A stretch of 64,000 nt of DNA from Channallabes apus (taxonomy: Eukaryota > Chordata > Actinopteri > Siluriformes > Clariidae), in contig CM060108.1 of the NCBI GenBank assembly GCA_030522415.1, positions 34,885,256 through 34,949,255 of the forward strand, read 5' to 3'. Position numbers and translations under genes: made by a program. This document shows, in pieces, positions 22,590 through 35,414 of the stretch (the first letter of the stretch is position 1; the number at the start of each line of letters is the position of its first letter). Under the pieces are notes generated by a model. The model had not been told where the DNA came from. It saw nothing but the letters and a program-made list of their open reading frames with translations, and did no database searches.

Positions 22590-25500
22590 GTTCTTTGGCA
22601 TCCCAGACGGGACCCCACGGTTGAGCAGCTGGAGGAGTAAAGTCCTTGAAGGGACCCCTCCAAAGGGAAAAGCAGGTAAAATATAATGTATGTTGTTGTT
22701 TTAGGTAATTGTTGAGGAAAATGGGGGCTAGTCACAAGATTGGATGTGAAGAGCAAAGAAAATTAGCAGAACTGCTCTCATACCTAAAAGTGAAATATAT
22801 CCAGACTAAGTATGGTTCTTTATGGAGTTTTTAAGCCTGTATGCAATGTGAGTGTATCAGTGTGGCCTCCCTGAGAAAGGAAGTTCTAGTTTAAGAAAAT
22901 GATAGAGGTCGTGTCTACTCGAACTCTCTATGTAAATAGAGTATCTGTCTCCTTTATGGTTGATTCAGGAGCAGACAGATCAGTTATTAAGACTAGCGAG
23001 TTTCTTACACCTCCTACGCTAAGCTGATGATTCTTGCACTATATATTGGCATTATCGCTGTGTAAATTATGACCCAAGCAGCCTTACTTTTCTCTGTGTG
23101 ATATAGAAGCAGTGAATCAGATTCTCACAGACGAAGCAAACGCTCTCACAGCACACATACACAAAGAACGTCTAATGTTTTATTGCTGAAGAGGTTAATA
23201 TGGGATGAGCACAGATGTGCTAATGCGACTCTGAGTGGAAGGAAATTGGACCTAGGCTACTGGGGGTGGCAAAAATGTGGAATTGGGAATCCACCATGGA
23301 CCCAATGGTCCGATACAGCCCAGAGGCTGATGCATACAGTATGACCCTTAACTGGGTTGTCCAAGCTGAGATAACTGTAGAAATGATCCCGGATATTAAA
23401 TCTGACTCTGACATGCAGTATACCCTAGCACAGGTTGCTGAAGTTGATCCAACAGTTGATTTTCCTGGCACGTAATGGGCTAAGGACAAGCATGATGTAG
23501 ATTCAATCAAGGGAAGTGAAGTGATGGTGATCACCCCAATTTCAAATTTTAGGTCCTACAAACATCTTACAGTATCCCCTTCTATGCTTCTAAGTCTTTA
23601 GATCAAATAATTCCAGTGTTTAATTTTTTTATTGAAATCCTTTGCCATAGTACACCTCCTTATTGTCTAGTAGAACATGATCATAAAGCATATTAAAGCC
23701 ATATCAAAGCTACAATTTGTTCAAACACAAGTCAAATCTTTAGCTCAAATTGTTCTGGCACAAAATAAAACTTTGGATCCAAGTAGTAATCCAAAATATT
23801 CCAAAATCTAAAAGTAAAAAACATAATTGTTGTAAAAGTGGTTTTACTGCGGAAAAGTTTTTCAGATCTATGTAATCCTCTGGGCCCCAATGAGCTATAC
23901 ACTCATGGAAAGGGTCTACACGCCCATTGTTGATGAGAAGAAAAAACATTGTATGATTTCATTTTTGCTAGAGGAGCATAAAAATTATAAATAACAAATA
24001 AAAATTAGATCTGTAGCTCACTTCTCAGCCAAATCAGATCCTGTAGCAGCAGGATTACTTGTGTTTTGGTGTAGTACGAGCAACTGAAAAGGCAGCTGTA
24101 GTCTAAAGATATATAGTGGGTTACAGTAATTTGACATTTCTAGTTCCTTATGCAGTTTCAGTTTCTTTTATACAGAAAAGAATCACATTTATTTGCAGTG
24201 GTGTCAAAATTATTCACATTCATTACTTGAGTAGAAGTATAGATACTAGGGTTCAAAAATATTTCTTTAGAAGTTGAAGTATCAACCCAAGCTTTTTACT
24301 TAAGTAAAAGTTTAAAAGTACTGGTTTAAAAACTACTTAAAGTATAAAAGTAAAAGTACCGTGAGGGGCGACAAAAGCATTAAGGTCTCGCTTTCTGATC
24401 ATGCGACGGTTGGGTGCATTATGCGCGTTCTTATCATGCGACCGGGGGGGTTGCGCGTTCTGATCATAAAAATAGAGTAACGAGGCTATTTTTAAAATGT
24501 AAGGAGTAGAAAGTACAGATAATTGCTTAAAAATGTAAGGAGTAGAAGTAAAAATAGTAAAAATAATTAAAGTATAGATACCCAAAATTTCTACTTAAGT
24601 GGGTAACGAAGTATTTGTACTTCGTTACTTGACACCGCTGTTTATTTGCAACAGAGTAGTTAAAGTACAATGCTTAAATAAATTATGGGGACATGCGAAA
24701 GCTGCGCAGGTGCAAAAGCCGCGGCCAAACTTCCTCTTTCCCATAACCATAACATGTGTGTCTGATGCTCTTACACCCACAGCTAACCTCGAAGAACTGC
24801 AGAGCACAGCCACTCCAGAAGAGTCAAGATTACCTAAAAAGCTATTTCCTTTCTATGCTAAGTTGACAACCGGACTAGACCATGTGTCTAAAGGAGGGAT
24901 GCACGACATCATTTCTAGACACAGGGTTCACTAAAGGCTTTACTATTTGCTCCCAAAAAGTTGTATAGTGGATATGTTCTCAGAGTGGATTGAGGCTTTC
25001 CCAACCTCTAAATAAGATACGAGTGCAGTAGCCAAGGCACTTCTAACTGAAATCATTCCCAAATGGGGAATCCCTCATAAGATTGGCAGAGTCAATGGGA
25101 TCCTATTTGTTAATCACGCTCTGCAAAAAATTAGTGAGTATTTGAGCACTGACCTAAAACAACACTGCGTCTACCACCCAGCGAGTGGCAGAGCAGTAGA
25201 GTGAGAAAGTGGCATGCTGAAAAACAAATTGATTAAGTGCTACACAGAGACATGCCTGTCATGGGTAAAAGCCCTCCCACGTGCAGACCAGAGGAAGGTC
25301 AAACCTCAGCCCCTTTTATGTACTATTTTAGCCGCTATCTCGAGAAAATTCACTGGACAATGTACAGATGAAATGCTTAACTATTGCACAAATCTGTCCT
25401 CTGCTTTGTCTGTAGTCCACAAACAGGTGAAGGAGGCCTTGGTATTCCAGAACCCAAGCAAACAGACCTGCACAACCTAAACCCTTGGGGATTGCATCAT

Positions 25501-26190
25501 GGTGAAGGACTTCAGGAAGAAAGAGCTGGAGAGCTAAGACATGGCAGGGACTGTTTCAGATTCTACTCATGACAAAGACAGTGAAAGTCGCAGAGAGACC
25601 GATGTGGATCCATGCAAGCCACTGTAAATGGGTTCCAGAACCGGACACAACGTCAACTGATAAGTTAAAGACAGCCACAGTTTGTCCCTGACAGTGTTTT
25701 GAAGTTTTGTGAAGTAGGATGAGTGAAGATTTAGCGTACCCTAAATCTGAGCATCAACAATTGTCAAGAAAGGCATCAGCTCATCGTACAGGTAGCTTAG
25801 ATTAGTGCTAACTCCATAAGCACCTCACCCTGAGGACATCCTCAAACAACTGGTGCCAAAAGTTCAGGGCCCTGCATAAAATCAAAGCCACTACTGTGTA
25901 TGTTAATGTGTCCCTCAAAATTGAGTAAACCTCTTCTCTTGTCGTGCTACTATTTGATGTCTCCCGAGTTGTTCACCACAGTAGTGAGCACCAAGGACCA
26001 AGGTCTGGGGATTCCCCTGGACACTCTACAGGAGGTGGGAGAAAGGAGGATGGTAGCTAATCTATCATCATTGCTGAAGAATGAGTCTCACCTCCTGTAT
26101 GAAACAGTTTCATCGCTGAGCAGCTCCTTCAGTGACACTGTTGCAGTGTCTGAAGGAGCGATATCGAAGGTCTTTTCTCCCTGATTCTAT
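22590..26190 (+). mobile_element. Degraded endogenous retrovirus remnant
   Basis: A primer-binding-like TTTGGCATCCCAGACGG lies near 22599. A retroviral aspartic-protease motif VDSGADRS is readable at 22959-22982. The end of Pol is visible at about 24780-25560, with HVSKGGM (H2C2 side of integrase) and an integrase core WGIPHKI ... VYHPASG, broken by stops (for example in the core near 25014). A later 94-residue frame at 25900-26184 may be envelope-derived. Multiple stops and a missing reverse transcriptase region show it is dead. A hAT MITE at 24196-24640 split it. No matching LTR pair was found, so the outer limits are estimates. It most resembles gammaretrovirus-like fish elements. Confidence 0.7.
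24196..24640. mobile_element. hAT MITE with perfect 8-bp TSD
   Basis: The ends CAGTGGTGTCAA and TTGACACCGCTG are inverted repeats. TTTATTTG occurs exactly on both sides (24188-24195 and 24641-24648). The interior is made of TACTTAAGTAAAAGT-type sequence in both orientations. 445 bp, non-coding, inserted in the retroviral remnant. Confidence 0.93.
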
Positions 26191-26199
26191 TAGACTGTA

Positions 26200-27735
26200 C
26201 AGTGGCGTTCAAAATAATAGCAGTGTGTTGAAAAAAGTGAGTAAAGCTCCATATCCATATAGTAACTTTTAATTTAAAAACACATAAATGCATTGGAAAC
26301 CCTGCACATTCTATTCTGAATCACAACGTGAAGGAAAATGTGCTAAATGTATTATTAGTTTAATCTAAGTGAAGAAAAACAAATATTAGTCTGTTAAAAA
26401 AAATAGCAGTGTGGAGTTCAATTAGAGAGGTAAATTATTCTGTGAAAAACAGGTGTCGAACAAGTTCCCCTTATTTAAGGATAAATGCAGAAAAGGTTGT
26501 CCTGTGCATTTCCCTCTGAGTAAAATGGGTTGTCCAGACATTGTTCAGAAGAACAGCGTACTTTGATTCAAAAGTTGATTGGAGATGGAAAAACATACAA
26601 AGAAGTGCAGACAATGACAGGCTGCTCTGCTAAAATGATACCAAATCATTTTTAAGCTTTAAAATGGAGACCAAAACCAGAAAGATGTGGAAGAAAATGG
26701 AAAACTACCATTCGAATGAATCGAAGAATAACAAACCTGACTCTAAGAATATCTAAAGTTACCTGTTAGTACTGTTACTATTAGAAGACGGCTATGTGAA
26801 GTCAAGCTATCAGCAAGAAGCCCCCGCAAAGTCCCATTGTTGAAATAAAGACATGTGCTGAAGAGCTTACAGTTCGCCAAAGAACACATTGACTGGCCTA
26901 AAGGGAAATGGTGCAATATTTTGTGGACTGATGAAAGCAAGATTGTCCTTTTTGGGTCTAGAGGCTGCAGACAGTTTGTCAGGTGACCCCCAAACACTGA
27001 ATTCAAGCCACAGTACACTGTGAAGACAGTGAAGCATGGAGGCACAAGCATATGGGGATGCTTCTCATACTATGGTGTTGGGCTTATCACATTTCAGGGA
27101 TCATGGATCAATTTGAGTACATCAGAATACTTAAAGAGGTCATGTTGCCTTATGCCGAAGAGGAAATGCCCTTGAAATGGGTCCTTCAACAAGAAAACGA
27201 CCCCAAACACACCAGTAAGCGAGCAGCATCTTGGTTCCAGACCAACAAGATTAACGTTCTGGAGTGGGCAGCCCAATCCCCAGACCTTAATCCAATAGAA
27301 AAACTTGTGGCCTGACATTAAAAATGTTGTTTCTGAGGCAAAACCAAGAAATGCAGAGGAATTGTGGCATCTAGTACAATTGTCACAGATGTGAAGCAGT
27401 TCTCAGAAACCATGGTTATAGAACTAAATATTAGTTCAGAGATGCACAAGAAAGATTAAACTTCAAGCATTTGTGGTTAAACGGTAAATGCATCACTTTA
27501 TAAAGATGAGTGACACTGCTGTTTTTTTTTCTAACAGACTAATATTTGTTTTTCTTCACTTACATTAAACTAATAATACATGTAGCACATTTTTCTTCAT
27601 GTTGTGATTCAGAATAGAATGTACAGGGCATTTATGCAATGTCCAATGCATTTATGTGATTTAAATTAAAAGTTATTATATGGATATGGAGCTTTACTCA
27701 CTTTCAACACACGACTATTATTTTGAACACCACTG
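26200..27735 (+). mobile_element. Tc1-like transposon with long TIRs
   Basis: TA at 26198-26199 and 27736-27737 flanks ends CAGTGGCGTTCAAAATAAT and ATTATTTTGAACACCACTG. Inverted similarity continues about 200 bp inward, including GAGTAAAGCTCCATATCC and GGATATGGAGCTTTACTC. It contains a broken transposase on the plus strand. It may abut or interrupt the end of the retroviral remnant. Confidence 0.93.
26525..27460 (+). pseudogene. Broken Tc1 transposase
   Basis: Starts MGCPDIVQKNS and is stopped a few codons later. Later pieces in shifting frames carry recognisable Tc1 text: [10 protein letters not shown] near 26932 and, in 27052-27315, [14 protein letters not shown] followed by [11 protein letters not shown]. 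The catalytic Asp/Asp/Glu positions can be located but are not in one frame. Confidence 0.85.
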
Positions 27736-27957
27736 TATTATTTTGAATACAATCATAGCTGCTCCTAATGAACCAGTCTCCGAATTCCACACTGTTGTAT
27801 ACTGTTATACACTCACCTAAAGGATTATTAGGAACACCTGTTCAATTTCTCATTAATGCAATTATCTAATCAACCAATCACATGGCAGTTGCTTCAATGC
27901 ATTTAGGGGTGTGGTCCTGGTCAAGACAATCTCCTGAACCCCAAACTGAATGTCAGA

Positions 27958-29133
27958 ATGGGAAAGAAAGGTGATTTAAGCTATTTTGAGCGTGGCATGG
28001 TTGTTGGTGCCAGACGGGCTGGTCTGAGTTTTTCACAATCTGCTCAGTTACTGGGATTTTCACGCACAACCATTTCTAGGGTTTACAAAGAATGGTGTGA
28101 AAAGGGAAAAACATCCAGTATGTGTCAGTCCTGTGGGCAAAAATGCCTTGTTGATGCTGGAGGTCAGAGGAGAATGGGGCCGACTGATTCAAGCTGATAG
28201 AAGAGCAACTTTGACTGTAATAACCACTCGTTACAACCGAGGTATGCAGCAAAGCATTTGTGAAGCCACAACACGCACAACCTTGAGGCGGATGAGCTAC
28301 AACAGCAGAAGACCACACCGGGTACCACTCATCTCCACTACAAATAGGAAAAAGAGGCTACAATTTGCACGAGCTCACCAAAATTGGACAGTTGAAGAAT
28401 GGAAAAATGTTGCCAGGTCTGATGAGTCTCGATTTCTGTTGAGACATTCAAATGGTAGAGTCAGAATTTGGCGTAAACAGAATGAGCACATGGATCCATC
28501 ATGCCTTGTTACCACTGTGCAGGCTGGTGGTGGTGGTGTAATGGGGTGGAGGATGTTTTCTTGGCACACTTTAGGCCCCTTAGTGCCAATTGGGCATCGT
28601 TTAAATGCCACATGCTACCTGAGCATTGTTTCTGACCATGTCCATCCCTTTACTGTATGACCACCATGTACCCATCCTATCTGACCATTTTGATTCATAC
28701 ACATTCACATTCCATACAAACTTAAATAATTCTTTTGATTGTGTAAAGCTGCTTTGAGACAGTCAATTGTTAAAAGCGCTATACCAATAAAATTGAATTG
28801 AATTGAATCCTCTGATGGCTTCTTCCAGCAGGATAATGCACCATGGTACAAAGCTCGAATCATTTCAAATTGGTCTCTTGAACATGACACTGAGTTCACT
28901 GGACTAAAATGGCCCCCACACCAGATCTCAACCCAATAGAGCATCTTTGGGATGTGGTGGAACGGCAGCTTGGTGCCCTCGCTGTGCATCCCACAAATCT
29001 CCATCAACTGCAAGATGCTATCCTATCAATATGGGCCAACATTTCTAAAGAATGTTGTCAGCACCTTGTTGAATCAATGCCACGTAGAATTAAGTCAGTT
29101 CTGAAGGCGAAAGAGGGTCAAACACCGTATTAG
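27958..29133 (+). pseudogene. Tc1 transposase, frameshifted and interrupted
   Basis: The N-terminal HTH region (MGKKGDLSYFERGMVVG, SFSQSAQLLGFSRTTISRV) is in one frame. A frameshift near 28120-28160 moves to the frame with GRLIQADRR, SDESRFLLRHSNGRVRI and HTLGPLVPI. The 128-bp repeat then splits the coding region. It resumes with SSDGFFQQDNAPWY-like text, DLNPIEHLWDVVERQLG and stop at 29131-29133. Few lesions apart from these, so the copy is fairly young. Confidence 0.9.
28679..28806 (+). mobile_element. LINE/SINE 3'-tail insertion with 5-bp TSD
   Basis: ATCCT flanks it on both sides (28674-28678 and 28807-28811). The segment ends in GCGCTATACCAATAAAATTG followed by ATTGA repeats. Removing it restores continuity of the transposase reading across ...YPSSDG. 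It carries the same tail as the repeat at 21217-22075. Confidence 0.85.
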
Positions 29134-29399
29134 TATGGTGTTCCTAATAATCCTTTAGGTGAGTGTATAATGTCACAATATTTTTTTTACAATAATTACG
29201 ATATCTTAAATATAACATTATTATCTTACAATATCTTAGATTTGGGTGCAATAGAAAATGTGAAAAAACACCATTTGAAACTGCAATATTATCATAGTGC
29301 AACTCACTGCAATTGAAACGACATTTGCAATAATGACCTTTTAAATTGTGCATTATTACCCTTGTGCAATTTGTTGGAACTAGTGCAATTATTGTATTG

Positions 29400-29515
29400 T
29401 CTTTTCTTTTACTTTTGTATTTATGCACTGTAATGTAAATATTTTCTTTTTTTCTTCGCTGCTGTAACAGAAATTTCGAATAAAGGTATATCTTATCTTA
29501 TCTTACATTTAAATA
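29400..29515 (+). mobile_element. Retroposon 3' end with (TCTTA)n tail
   Basis: GAATAAAGGTATATCTTATCTTATCTTAC closes an AT-rich, T-rich segment. This resembles 3' ends of fish LINEs with short tandem tails. The 5' boundary is not seen. Confidence 0.4.
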
Positions 29516-29574
29516 CATCTTGAAATAGATGCATATGATTTACAGAGCAGGATTTATTGATATATTTGAGACAG

Positions 29575-29690
29575 GGGATGCAGTGGTGACTCGGGTTGTT
29601 GTGGCTCTGAGTTGCTGCTGGGACTGTCGGGGGTTCAAGCTCCACCACTCCCAGGTGGCCAGAAAAAAAAACTATTTCCAAACAAATCAC
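29575..29690 (+). mobile_element. Possible tRNA-derived SINE fragment
   Basis: GGGGGTTCAAGCTCC is a good B-box match preceded by a GTGGCTCTGAGTTGC A-box-like string. No complete tRNA cloverleaf can be drawn, and no target duplication is evident. Confidence 0.35.
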
Positions 29691-29699
29691 TCCGCCGTT

Positions 29700-31808
29700 G
29701 CTGGTCCCAAAGGCCGACAGAGGAAGAAGGAGGATTGGACATCAGACTAGCAACCCAGCAGCAGTGCTATAGAAACAGCGCAGGAGGAGCAACAACACAG
29801 AGAGAGAGGGAGAGAAAGGTGTGAAGCCAAAAGAGGGCATTGTCACAGGTGGGGTGTTTTGCATAATTTCAGTGACGTATATTACCCACAGGGGATCAAA
29901 TCTAAACAACAAAACCGAGGTTGAGCGGCTGCGCGCAGAGTTTCGAGCCCCCCCACATCCCGTCACCTCGTAAGGCAAGGACTGGTAAGAAAACGAAACT
30001 TATACCGTTTCTTTTTCTTTGTAACCCGAGGTTTATATGTTTATGGCTGATTTCGTGCGCAAATAAAATGCTATTAATGTATTTATTATGAACATGACTG
30101 AAACCCAGCTGGAATTTATTTTTCTTTACTGGTCAACAAGATACAACTTAAAGCTGTCTGAAACATTAATAAAAAAGATTTATTTATTTATTTATTTATT
30201 TACATCAAGAGTACCATAAAATTTTTTTTACCTTAGACAGGCAAGGACTGGTGTATATACTGTAGTAATTTCATTGACCTTTATTTGCAGGTTTAAATAA
30301 ATAAATAAATAAATAAATCCCAAAGGTGTGAAAAAAAATCTTGGGGAAAAGTCTTGAGATTTTACCATTTCAAGTACCTTATGGAGTGTCCTACTGTAAG
30401 TTTAGAGTGCTTATCATGTGATCTGCCCGACTGAGTGTCGTGTGGCGTACCAGTGCATCCTGCTACGAGTAGATTTCCGCCCACAAACCTTGTGCATTTG
30501 TTTTCGTGATGATAAAGGTATCAAATTCTGCCTGATTTATAAGCATTCACACAAGAACCAGGACATTGCAACCTCGTGGACATTTCTTTCAAATAATCTT
30601 CTCTCATTCCTGTCAAATGTAAGTAGTAGATCTTCATAAATTTTATAATTTTTATAGTTAAAACAGTTACAGCAATTGTGGTTGAACCCACTACAGAGAC
30701 TTTTCACACACTAAAAAAAATCTTTACTTTAATATACTGTATTGTTGCCAAAACAAACAGCACTACATGAAAAGCAAGTGTGGGCGTGACTATCTGTCTT
30801 TGCTGGCACTTGTCCCCAGTCCTACTGATGTTTCATATATACACACACAAGTCTCCACACATATAATAGGAGAGAAGTTTCACACATTCAACTGCAGAAG
30901 GTACAGTACATATATTTTATTGTTGTATCTATTGGAACTAATTAGTTTGTGTTGTGTTAGATTACCATTTAATGCTATAATTTTGTCAGGAAAGAGTGTT
31001 TTACTGCATAGTAGTGCTTGAGATAAACATGTTTTTTTTTAAAAACAATCATAAACATTTCTCTGTACAATTTTTTTTTTTTTACTTTTTTTTTTTAAGC
31101 TGGCGTGCATTCAGAATTTCAGTCTTGGAATAGACATAGTCATAAAAGTTGACCATTGCTTTGTGGATTAGCAAGGTTTTCTAGGTTTTCAAATTGTGTT
31201 CATCCAAAAGACGTGAATGATATTTGAGAAATAGCAGATTGTATTTTGAGGCTCTGAACAGGAAAAAATATTTGTCATTGATAACAAGGATAATAATGGA
31301 TGTCTAAATCAGGTGAAACATGTAAATGTTCAGTTCAGTTGAACACTGTTCAGTCAATACCTGGGTGCCTAAATCAATTTATTGTGTAAAATAGAAGTAA
31401 GCAGTAAATACCTTTTAAAAAAATAAAAGTATGATGCAGAAAGAGGAAACTGCATGAGAATGAGTGTCTGGATTTGATTTGCGTGTCGTTCCAAAATGCA
31501 TGTTTGCAAGTGAAATGCCTGACTGTAATGATGATGAATAATAATTATCTCAGCTTTTCGTATGTCTTTGTGTATACCACGTTCCTCTAGGCGATGAATA
31601 CGGAAGGACAAGAACTATTGTTGTTCTACTGTCGTACAGTTATAATCCGGGAAGAACTGGTCCCACCAGACAGACTTCTCAGATTTTGTTACAGTTTGTG
31701 AATAATGAGATCAGGTATAAAAAAGAAATGCCTCAACACATTTAGGTAGTGAAGTTTACAGTTTGGAACTGTAAAGAATAGGAATTGTGTTTTAGTTTTC
31801 TTGTTATA

Positions 31809-31846
<38 letters not shown>

Positions 31847-33980
31847 AGTAGCCTCAGTTTTAAATGTGTTTGTCAGGTTGATTTGTTTATTTGTTATAAT
31901 TTAATTTGAAACACCCAAAGCATAAAAAAAAAAAAAAAAGAGAGAGAGATTGTATGTGTTAAATCCAAGATAACATATTGCATGGGTTGTTTCATATAGA
32001 TGATGTGACCTGAGCTAAATGGCTAAAGTAAAAAACAAGCTAGACCACTAGCCCTCATAGTTTTTGAGATATAAAGATCAGCCTAACATCTGTCCCATTT
32101 ATATAAATTGCTACCAACGTCTGCTGTAGTAAGAAAATCAATTATTACCAGATTCCATGGATAATAGATCTAATGATGTTTTGTGAATTTCAGGTGTTAA
32201 ATTTTGTTAATTGTTCTTAGGAAAGCTTGTTGCTATAAGGGTGGCAATCAATTGACTAATTCATGTTGACTAATCTAAGACGTTCTGAAACTAATCTGTG
32301 GTTTCCTTTCTCTCTCTCTCTCTCTCTCGTTCTCTTTCACTCATTTGCTCTGTGTGGCTAGAAACAAATTACTGGGTATAAGGTTACTCATGTGCTACTT
32401 AAAACTAAGAAGAATTTTACCCAGGTGCAGTACAGTGGGTAGTTCTGCGTCACAGCTCCAGACATCTACAGCATTGCAGCTGTGTTTGCAATCTGAGCTT
32501 AAGTTACCATGCATAGGTTTGCATATGGCCATGTGATTTTCCTCTATGTTCTCTGGTTAACCTTCAAAAATATATATACTGGCTGCTGGATTGTTAAAAA
32601 TCTAAAGTGCTAAGATATATATACTGTATATAATTTATTATTATAAAAAAATATATATATGTATGCTGTATTTAACCACAAACTTCCACAAACATTTAAA
32701 ATACATGCCAAATGTGTGAAAAAATAGGCATTTTTTAACCATTTTTAATTGAAATTCATTCCAAAGCTTTGAATCATACCACATCATGTCGACTTTTTCA
32801 CCAGAAGCAGACAAAGTAAACAATTCCCGTACATGAGGAAGTACAGATACACTAGGTAAAATATTACACAAGCAAAAATAGAAGTCCTCCTTTTACACAT
32901 GTATCATAGGTATTGTGCCTGTCTCTCTCACTTCCTATTGCAAATATGAAGCATTTTATAGAGGAAAGCAAAACACGCAGTCACATACTGTAGGCAGCAA
33001 GTAGTTCAAATGTTACAAACCTCTGTGGTTATGTAATACAATGCCATGCACAAATGTAGTGAAGTAGAAAGAACAAATATTTGTTGTAGGATGTAGTGGT
33101 GTAATCCACTAACATCAAATTAAGTACATATACATGAAAACCGTATTGAAGTACAGTAACAAACTAAATGTATTTAGTTACTTCTGCCTCTGCTTTTGAC
33201 ATGTGCGGTATTTAAAATTAAATGCTGTAAATGTACTGAGCCATATTAAAGTGTTCAGGTACTACCAGGAACAAAATATTTGAAGACGAATTGAAATCGA
33301 ATTTGATTATTCAATAATAAATATTTCAAATGTGAAGAACACATTTATCTTCTGTATTAAATGACAGTACAAAAAGTAGACTTTCATTGGGGCCAAGTAC
33401 AGTAAGCATTCTTAATTCTTTTAAAAACATAATTTATACAACTGGTTAAATTATTTACAATTTTCCAACATCATTACCCTTACATAATACAAAACATTCC
33501 ATGTTATATTGTACATTTAAAAAACAAATTCGGATTTGCTTTTCCACCAAATTGAGGTAAAGACTCTTAACTAAAGTTGACCACCAATATTCATCTTACA
33601 GAAAGCCTTAACCCAATTGTAGCTGATCAGACCAAACATTCAATATCAGATGTATGCTTTATTAGTTTGTCCATGGAGTTTCCAAGATAACAAGAAGGAA
33701 AACTGATATTTGCTAATGGTATCTATGGTATCTTTGTGTAAACATGTGTGCCTTTGTTTTAACATGTTCCCAAACCGTGATGATATATATAATCATATAA
33801 TTGCTAAACTTGTTGTTCCAGGGCTAAACCAATAAAGAAATTTTAAACATGTTAGCAAACCCACAGATGTCGAAATGGTGTATGCTGTATATACCCCACT
33901 GCAGGATCACTGGTTCAAATGACTTCAGTTTACTGTTTAGAGTTGAATCCTGTGGCTAGACACCTAACCCTCACCTCTCA
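29700..33980. other. Intergenic, no gene seen
   Basis: AT-rich DNA with simple repeats: (TTTA)n at about 30178-30202, (AAAT)n at about 30296-30317, (ATT)n at 31807-31846, and (TC)n at 32311-32334. A GC-richer patch at 29900-29970 is not coding in any convincing way. None of the small reading frames has a recognisable domain. Confidence 0.5.
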
Positions 33981-33986
33981 GTCGTA

Positions 33987-34241
33987 CAGTACCAGTCAAA
34001 AGTCTGGATACAAGTTTGTATTCATTTTCTACATTCTAGAACAATACTGGATTTATTTTTTTTATAAAGGTTAGCTGTTCTGGAATAGTTCTTGCAAGAA
34101 CAGTATTGTCAAGTGCATTTGGTGCATGATGAAACTGGCTCTCATGAAGAGCATCCCAAAATTAACTGTTTAATGGGGATTATTTCATATGTGTAGAAAG
34201 AAAAATCTGGAAAGGTGAGTCCAAACTTTTGACTGGTGGTG
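33987..34241. mobile_element. Tc1-like MITE
   Basis: TA at 33985-33986 and 34242-34243 flanks ends CAGTACCAGTCAAAAGTCTGG and CCAAACTTTTGACTGGTGG-like inverted repeats. 255 bp and no coding sequence. Confidence 0.8.
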
Positions 34242-34302
34242 TATGATTTAACTGCAAGTTGTTTTGAATAAAAGTGAGCATAATAAAATTTGCATGTATT
34301 CA

Positions 34303-34496
34303 TTTACATTTAGGCATTTGGCAGACGCTCTTATCCAGAGCGACTTACAGTACATTTGTTTTTATCTCATTACACATCTGAGCAGTTAAGGGCCTTGCTC
34401 AGGGGCCCAACAATGGCAACTTGGTGGTTGTGGGGTTTGAACCTGGGATCTTCCGAACCGTAGTCCAATGCCTTAACCACTGAGCTACCCCTATTC
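34303..34496 (-). mobile_element. tRNA-derived SINE, copy 1
   Basis: Read on the minus strand it begins AGGGGTAGCTCAGTGGTTAA (A box) and continues with GGTTCAAACCC (B box). It ends in AGAGCGTCTGCCAAATGCC, a tail very common in fish SINEs. The second copy is at 35022-35215. Confidence 0.8.
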
Positions 34497-35021
34497 CAAA
34501 TATATCTGTATGGTTTTCTCAGGGGGGGGGTCTGGTTTCCTGTCACCTTGTGAAAAACATCACAAGTAGATTGAAAACACATATAGTGGGTATAGAAAAG
34601 AATCATCCCCTTTAAAATAATCACGTTGTTGTTTTGCAGCCTGAAAAGAGAACAGACACAGTTTTATTCAGCTGTATTTACTCGGTACAACTTTTAACAT
34701 CCAAGTAAAAGATATAACACCAACATGTTAGAAAAAAATACAAAACATAAAAAACAGAATCACTGATTTGGAGGAACATCACTGCCCTCCTTAAATTACC
34801 TTCTCAGTTGTACACGAAGCCATTTTACTTTCAACTGTGATCAGCTTTGGTCATTTTGATTAGCTCCGCATGAAAAGAGTTTTCCTGGAGCATTTCAGTC
34901 CCTTGTAGTGCAACTGAAGCAAACAATCACCTATGAGTGGCAAGGCACTGTCAAAAGATCTCTGGGATAAAGTTGTGCACAGGCATGTCATATAATGGAT
35001 ACAAAATAAAATTCAAAGGCT

Positions 35022-35215
35022 TTATTTACATTTAGTCATTTGGCAGTCGCTCTTATCCAGAGCGACTTACATTTTTATCTCATTATACATCTGAGCAGTT
35101 GAGGGTTAAGGGCCTTGCTCAAGGGCCCAACAGTGGCAACTTGGTGGTTGTGGTGTTTGAACCTGGGATCTTCCGAACCGTAGTCCAATGCTTTAACCAC
35201 TGAGCTACCCCTGGT
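35022..35215 (-). mobile_element. tRNA-derived SINE, copy 2, nested in a Tc1 element
   Basis: About the same sequence as 34303-34496 with TAGCTCAGTGGTTAAAG and GGTTCAAACACC on the minus strand. GGCTTTAT / AGCTTTAT on the two sides suggests a short target duplication. Confidence 0.8.
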
Positions 35216-35414
35216 AGCTTTATCACTGTCTAGGAGCACTATTAGTAAGAAGTGGACGGTACTTGGTACAACACAGACCCGTCCTGGATCAGGACGTCGC
35301 TCCAAACTGGATGAAAGACCCAGGAAGAAACTGGTCAGAGAGGCTACAAAGACATGGGTCATTGTGTTCATGTGACTACAATATCACCATTTCTGCAATA
35401 ATGTGACTTGTATG

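Larger units (their letters stand above)
27810..29165 (+). mobile_element. Tc1-like transposon (CACTCACCTAAAGG ends)
   Basis: The ends CACTCACCTAAAGGATTA and TAATCCTTTAGGTGAGTG are inverted repeats. TA at 27808-27809 and 29166-29167 is the target duplication. The transposase lies on the plus strand and is interrupted by a 128-bp insertion at 28679-28806. Confidence 0.94.

Noticed and set aside
23220..23534. Plus and minus frames treated as a separate host gene
   Set aside because: They sit between retroviral protease and integrase remnants and are more simply part of the degraded retrovirus.
34303..34496. A functional tRNA gene in the SINE head (also 44179 and 42187)
   Set aside because: A and B boxes exist but no complete cloverleaf can be formed, and each is attached to a SINE body.
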